A DNA stretch of 9,167 nt from an uncultured Alphaproteobacteria bacterium (GTDB lineage: Bacteria > Pseudomonadota > Alphaproteobacteria > UBA7985 > CAJQQZ01), in contig CAJQQJ010000209.1 in assembly GCA_905480445.1 (NCBI GenBank), forward strand, positions 1-9,167, read 5' to 3'. Below the pieces are notes generated by a model that was given only the letters and a program-made list of their open reading frames with translations, did no database searches and had not been told where the DNA came from. This document shows positions 6,240-9,167 of the stretch, one piece after another. A program made the position numbers and the translations under genes. Each line of letters starts with the position of its first letter. Within the stretch, counting starts at the first letter, position 1.

Positions 6240-7016
6240 TTACTCAGACAACTGCCATTTACGGCCAAGCTCAGCAAACATGCCACGCTCTGTTTTGAGA
6301 GCAATCCACGTGTTTACATAGTTGATCCATACTTGGTCAGCCTGAGGCAACAACATTGCGATCGGTGTTGGTGCCTTTGGTGAAGACACTGGAACGATCA
6401 TCAACTGTGGGTACTTAGCTACAAGCTTGTAGGCTTCAACATTTGACGTGATGTGGGCATCGGCGCGGCCAGCAAGAACTTCTTGGAAGTCACGAGCAGG
6501 GGCCTCGACAATCACGTGCTTAGCGTCTGGGAAGAACTGCTTAACTTGCTTTTCTTGGGTGGTACCAAGTGTTGCGGCAACTTTGATGTCAGCCTGGTTC
6601 AGGTCGTCCCAATCTTTGAAACGATCAGCGTTGTCTTTCAACGTCAAGGGCACAGTCGCCAGTGAGAAGTAAGAATTGGAGTAACCAGCAGCCTTAGCAC
6701 GCTTTGGTGAAATGGAGGCAGAACCAGTCATGTGGTACTTGCCAGCAACGACACCGTTTACAAGTGTCTTCCAATCTGTTGGTACGAATTCAATTTCCAC
6801 ACCCAGATCGGCAGCAAGTGCTGTCATGACATCAATATCATAGCCAGTGTAGCTGTTGGTTTCTGGGTCCTTCATTGTCATTGGGTTCCAGTCGCCGGTG
6901 GTCCCGACTTTTAGAACACCTTCGCTTAAGATTTCATTGAGCGCTGATTGTGCTTGGGCCTGAACAGCACCAAAGGCAAGAGTAAGTGAGGCCAAAGCGG
7001 CCATTAGGAATCTCAT
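6240..7016 (-). CDS. Periplasmic substrate-binding protein of a polar-solute ABC importer (PheC/HisJ-like)
   Basis: The protein has 258 residues from the ATG at 7014-7016. A Sec signal peptide (about 1-22: MRFLMAALAS then a hydrophobic run ending AQA) leads to a type II binding fold starting LKVGTTGDWNPM. The blocks YTGYDIDVM, DWKTLVNGVVAGKY and SPKRAKAAGYSNSYF follow the amino-acid-binding subfamily and resemble cyclohexadienyl dehydratase PheC. R106 occupies the place of the Arg that grips the ligand carboxylate. The Asp that usually holds the alpha-amino group (D161 in HisJ) is replaced: the segment reads ADAHITSN, with S191 at that position. The ligand may therefore be a carboxylate without an alpha-amino group. 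AGGGAG (7023-7028) six bases upstream fixes the start over a longer reading frame to 7049. The ATPase and permease lie divergently. Confidence 0.87.
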   Translation of the reverse strand: MRFLMAALASLTLAFGAVQAQAQSALNEILSEGVLKVGTTGDWNPMTMKDPETNSYTGYDIDVMTALAADLGVEIEFVPTDWKTLVNGVVAGKYHMTGSASISPKRAKAAGYSNSYFSLATVPLTLKDNADRFKDWDDLNQADIKVAATLGTTQEKQVKQFFPDAKHVIVEAPARDFQEVLAGRADAHITSNVEAYKLVAKYPQLMIVPVSSPKAPTPIAMLLPQADQVWINYVNTWIALKTERGMFAELGRKWQLSE

Positions 7017-7190
7017 CGTTTTCTCCCTGTTGGATTTCCTCGAATGCATACAAACTAGGTTAGAGGAGGGAGCAAGGCAAGATGCTAGAAGCTTTGAGAC
7101 GATTTTCCGAGCAAGGCTTCGCCGAAAAGCTTGGCTTTTACCCGCTCTTGCGCGATGTTAGCGAAACAATTTTATTCTAGTGGATACTCA
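7017..7190. promoter_or_regulatory. Divergent control region of the ABC transporter
   Basis: A 174-bp gap between the binding protein (leftward) and the ATPase (rightward). On the left side AGGGAG (7023-7028) is the binding-protein ribosome site. A weak sigma-70-like pair on the minus strand, TTGCCT (7080-7075) and TAGTTT (7057-7052) with a 17-base spacer, is possible but unconvincing. In the middle is a perfect inverted repeat, AAAAGC-TTG-GCTTTT (7125-7139). Rightward is the two-part module described separately. AGTGGA (7179-7184) serves as a weak ribosome site for the ATPase. No small gene is evident. Confidence 0.55.
7131..7164 (+). promoter_or_regulatory. Two-part conserved module, copy B (candidate operator or promoter)
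   Basis: TTGGCTTTTA (7131-7140) and TGTTAGCGA (7156-7164) are 15 bases apart and end 26 bases before the ATG at 7191. They repeat the module at 660-694 in order, spacing and distance to the start codon. The match after the second word continues (T/A then AC), giving 11 of 12 identical bases. The first word overlaps the right arm of the AAAAGC/GCTTTT inverted repeat. Confidence 0.5.
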
Positions 7191-7922
7191 ATGTCAGCTG
7201 CAATTGAAATGGATCAGGTTTCTAAATGGTTTGGTGATTTCCAGGCTCTGAAATCCGTTTCGCTAAAGGTTAACAAAGGCGAGAAGGTTGTAATTTGCGG
7301 CCCTTCTGGCTCTGGAAAATCAACGGCTATCCGCTGTGTGAACCGACTAGAAAAGCACGAAGAAGGCAGCATCAAAGTAGACGGTATTGAGCTCGATGAT
7401 AATTCGGTCAACCTGGTTCGACAGGAAGTTGGTATGGTTTTCCAACAATTCAATCTCTTCCCCCATCTAACAGTCCTTGACAATCTGACCCTGGGTCCAA
7501 TCAAGGCTAGAGGCCTTTCCAAAGCAGAGGCCGAGGAAAAAGCCATGGCCTATCTTGAGCGTGTGCATATTCCAGAGCAAGCTGACAAGCTTCCTAAACA
7601 ATTGTCAGGCGGCCAGCAACAGCGTGTGGCTATAGCTCGGTCCCTTTGTATGGAACCTAAGATCTTACTTTTTGATGAACCGACATCTGCCCTCGATCCA
7701 GAAATGATCTCGGAAGTGTTGGACGTGATCGTGGCACTTGCGGATACTGGCATGACAATGGTCGTCGTCACCCACGAGATGGGTTTTGCCCGTAAGGTTG
7801 CGGATACAATGGTTTTCATGGACCAAGGCGAAATTGTAGAAAGCGCCGCCCCTGACACCTTCTTTGGGCAGCCAAGAACTGAGCGGTGCCAGCGTTTCCT
7901 CAAACAAATTTTGCAGCACTAG
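7191..7922 (+). CDS. ABC importer ATPase, polar amino-acid type (HisP/GlnQ-like)
   Basis: A 243-residue nucleotide-binding subunit that drives uptake from the cytoplasmic face of the inner membrane. All motifs are intact: Walker A GPSGSGKST (37-45), Q-loop FQQFNLF (84-90), signature LSGGQQQR (138-145), Walker B ILLFDEP (158-164), D-loop SALD (166-169) and switch His H195 in VTHEM. FQQFNLFPH and the length are typical of the polar-amino-acid importer family. I chose the ATG at 7191 because it gives the normal family N-terminus (MSAAIEMDQVSKWFG); an in-frame extension to 7131 would run through the conserved control module. The permease follows with its AGGAG site overlapping this gene's TAG. 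Confidence 0.93.
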   Translation: MSAAIEMDQVSKWFGDFQALKSVSLKVNKGEKVVICGPSGSGKSTAIRCVNRLEKHEEGSIKVDGIELDDNSVNLVRQEVGMVFQQFNLFPHLTVLDNLTLGPIKARGLSKAEAEEKAMAYLERVHIPEQADKLPKQLSGGQQQRVAIARSLCMEPKILLFDEPTSALDPEMISEVLDVIVALADTGMTMVVVTHEMGFARKVADTMVFMDQGEIVESAAPDTFFGQPRTERCQRFLKQILQH

Positions 7923-7925
7923 GAG
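7921..7925 (+). promoter_or_regulatory. Ribosome binding site of the permease, overlapping the ATPase stop
   Basis: AGGAG begins inside the TAG stop (7920-7922) and stands 7 bases before the ATG at 7933. It fixes the permease start over an in-frame ATG at 7864 that lies inside the ATPase gene, and implies coupled translation. Confidence 0.8.
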
Positions 7926-7932
7926 AGTTGAG

Positions 7933-8688
7933 ATGAAAAAAATGACAACTCGCCTGATGCTGATTGTAGCCGCCTGCTTATTGTTGACCGGTTGTGGTCA
8001 GGGCTGGGGTTGGTATGTGGTCGATCCTACAACCAAGTCGGGCTTTATTAATCTGAAGTTTTTGATGAGTGGGTTTTGGTACACAATCCTGTTGTCAATC
8101 GTGTCATTGCTGATTGCTATACCGATTGGCTTGTTGGTCGCTTTACCGGGCTTTTCAAACAACGTCTGGCTTAAGGGATTTAACCGTGTCTATGTTGAGC
8201 TTGTACGTGCGCTGCCTGTGTTGGTGGCTATCCTTTGGATCCACTATGGTCTGCCGACACTCTTTCCTTCTATCGACCTACCGGTTTTTTGGTCCGGTGT
8301 GATAGCCTTGTCACTCTGTGAAACAGCATTTTTGGCGGAGATCTTCCGTGCCGGGATCCAGTCTATCCCGAAGGGGCAGACCGAGGCAGCTCAATCAATC
8401 TCGCTCTCTTACTATGATCGCATGCGTTACGTGATTCTACCGCAGGCCTTGCGTCGGATCTTGCCAGCGATTGGCAACCAGTTCGTCTACATGCTGAAAA
8501 TGTCGTCGTTGGTTTCAGTCATTGGCATGGGCGAATTGGTTCGTAAGGCAAACGAGTTGGCCGTAACGGAATACAGAGCGCTGGAGATCTACTCGGTTCT
8601 TGTGCTCGAGTACCTGGTGTTGATCTTGGTCGTATCAGCGGGCGTCCGTTGGCTTGAAAAACGCATGGACGCCGATGAGAGCAAGTGA
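7933..8688 (+). CDS. ABC importer permease (HisM/GlnP-like) with a lipoprotein-type N-terminus
   Basis: A 251-residue inner-membrane subunit. The N-terminus (MKKMTTRLMLIVAAC) is a charged region plus hydrophobic run ending in a lipobox, LTGC (18-21). After a short polar stretch (WGWYVVDPTTKSG) come about five membrane segments near 46-71, 83-108, 117-138, 175-200 and 219-241. The EAA loop, which contacts the ATPase, is GQTEAAQSISLS...VILPQALR (148-174); the usual Gly after EAA is Ser155. If the lipobox is used, the mature N-terminus is periplasmic, which fits five spans with a cytoplasmic EAA loop and C-terminus. Only one permease is present, so it probably forms a homodimer. It is second in the operon after the ATPase; its binding protein is encoded divergently. 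Its stop lies 6 bases from that of the converging acyl-CoA dehydrogenase. Confidence 0.9.
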   Translation: MKKMTTRLMLIVAACLLLTGCGQGWGWYVVDPTTKSGFINLKFLMSGFWYTILLSIVSLLIAIPIGLLVALPGFSNNVWLKGFNRVYVELVRALPVLVAILWIHYGLPTLFPSIDLPVFWSGVIALSLCETAFLAEIFRAGIQSIPKGQTEAAQSISLSYYDRMRYVILPQALRRILPAIGNQFVYMLKMSSLVSVIGMGELVRKANELAVTEYRALEIYSVLVLEYLVLILVVSAGVRWLEKRMDADESK

Positions 8689-8694
8689 TGCGCG

Positions 8695-9167
8695 CTAGCT
8701 TTCCTTATCGACAAGATTTCTAAAAGCGTTTCGATGCCAAACAGAATCGCCGTAAATCCGGTCAATAGCCGTTAGTCGCTTGAGGTAATGGCCGATAGGT
8801 AAATCGTTTGTCATCCCGATCCCACCGTGCAGCTGAACGCCTTCCTGTCCCACTTTACGGCCGAGATCGCCGATGTAGGCTTTAGCAGCTGTGACGCGCT
8901 TCGCGCTGTCGTGAGATTGGTCGGCGACAGCGGTGACTGCATCTTCGGCCATCGACTGAGCTAACTGACAATCAACATAGAGATCAACAAGGCGATGTTG
9001 TAGCGCTTGGAAAGAACTCAAAGTCTGCCCGAATTGTTCGCGGGTTTGCAGGTAGGCCAGCGTCTGTTCTTCAATCGCCCACATGATTGCAGATGCCTCA
9101 GTACAAAGCATGGCTATGACGGCTTCATCTGCGGCTGTCATTGCCGCTAGAGCATCGCCTGCCAACA
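8695..9167 (-). CDS. Acyl-CoA dehydrogenase, C-terminal part only (start beyond right edge)
   Basis: The visible 156 codons cover the C-terminal four-helix domain of an FAD-dependent acyl-CoA dehydrogenase (families are usually near 380 residues, so roughly 220 are missing to the right). Diagnostic blocks are TREQFGQTLSSFQALQHRL, AKAYIGDLGRKVGQEGVQLH and GGIGMTNDLPIGHYLKRL. In the last block the position often holding the catalytic or near-catalytic acid (GMTxE/D) is Asp. The frame is open to the window edge, and the first visible in-frame TTG at 9163-9165 is not a credible start. The gene converges on the transporter permease with 6 bases between stops and no visible terminator. Whether it belongs to the ureide/guanidino cluster or to a separate fatty-acid-type operon cannot be decided here. 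Confidence 0.88.
   Translation of the reverse strand, partial: LAGDALAAMTAADEAVIAMLCTEASAIMWAIEEQTLAYLQTREQFGQTLSSFQALQHRLVDLYVDCQLAQSMAEDAVTAVADQSHDSAKRVTAAKAYIGDLGRKVGQEGVQLHGGIGMTNDLPIGHYLKRLTAIDRIYGDSVWHRNAFRNLVDKES

Noticed and set aside
7017..7049. Longer start of the binding protein at 7049
   Set aside because: It would place charged residues before a normal Sec signal peptide; the AGGGAG site at 7023-7028 points to 7016.
7131..7153. Sigma-54 promoter (GG...GC with TTGC) upstream of the ATPase
   Set aside because: The GG and GC are 15 bases apart rather than the required 10.
7148..7178. Sigma-70 promoter TTGCGC / TATTCT upstream of the ATPase
   Set aside because: The start point would fall about 6 bases before the ATG, leaving no ribosome site in the mRNA.
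7131..7190. Longer start of the ATPase at 7131
   Set aside because: It would run through the conserved control module and has no ribosome site; MSAAIEMDQVSKWFG is the usual N-terminus.
8689..8694. Terminator between the permease and acyl-CoA dehydrogenase
   Set aside because: The gap is 6 bases with no hairpin and T-tail visible around it.

Overview
The window looks like a piece of an alphaproteobacterial chromosome, possibly from a marine or free-living species. This rests on moderate GC, mixed codon use, family resemblances recalled from memory, and dense divergent and convergent operons of small-molecule catabolism genes. It is inference, not proof. I see no rRNA, tRNA, CRISPR array, insertion sequence, phage gene or replication origin.

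Layout from left to right. (1) On the minus strand, running off the left edge, is the first three-quarters of a bicupin (S)-ureidoglycine aminohydrolase (AllE type; start at 643). (2) After a 78-bp divergent control region comes a compact plus-strand operon (722-3271): an AhpD/carboxymuconolactone-decarboxylase-like protein with an altered active site, then two tandem paralogous isopenicillin-N-synthase-type 2-oxoglutarate/Fe(II) dioxygenases. (3) Converging on it, only 2 bp away, is a five-gene minus-strand operon (7016 down to 3274): an ABC substrate-binding protein, an intrinsic terminator/attenuator, a creatininase-family amidohydrolase, a small ParB-like DGMHR protein, a short-chain dehydrogenase, and an agmatinase-family ureohydrolase. 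(4) Divergent from that operon is the rest of the transporter on the plus strand: an ATPase (7191-7922) and a single permease (7933-8688). (5) Converging from the right edge is the C-terminal part of an acyl-CoA dehydrogenase.

How the genes may work together. A polar-solute ABC importer is split across a divergent promoter region and linked to enzymes that attack C-N bonds in ureides, cyclic amides and guanidino groups, plus two oxygenases and a dehydrogenase. The simplest reading is import and nitrogen-releasing breakdown of a nitrogen-rich compound such as a nucleobase-derived ureide or a cyclic or acyclic guanidino compound. Possible steps are hydroxylation (two dioxygenases), alcohol oxidation (SDR), cyclic-amide opening (creatininase family), amidino or urea release (ureohydrolase) and ammonia release from ureidoglycine (AllE). 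Only the AllE step is assigned with real confidence; the pathway is a hypothesis.

The strongest non-coding signal is a two-part sequence module, TTGGCTTTTA followed 15-16 nt later by TGTTAGCGA. It occurs upstream of both plus-strand operons (660-694 and 7131-7164) at nearly the same distance from the start codon. It suggests that the oxygenase operon and the transporter operon share a promoter architecture or a regulator.
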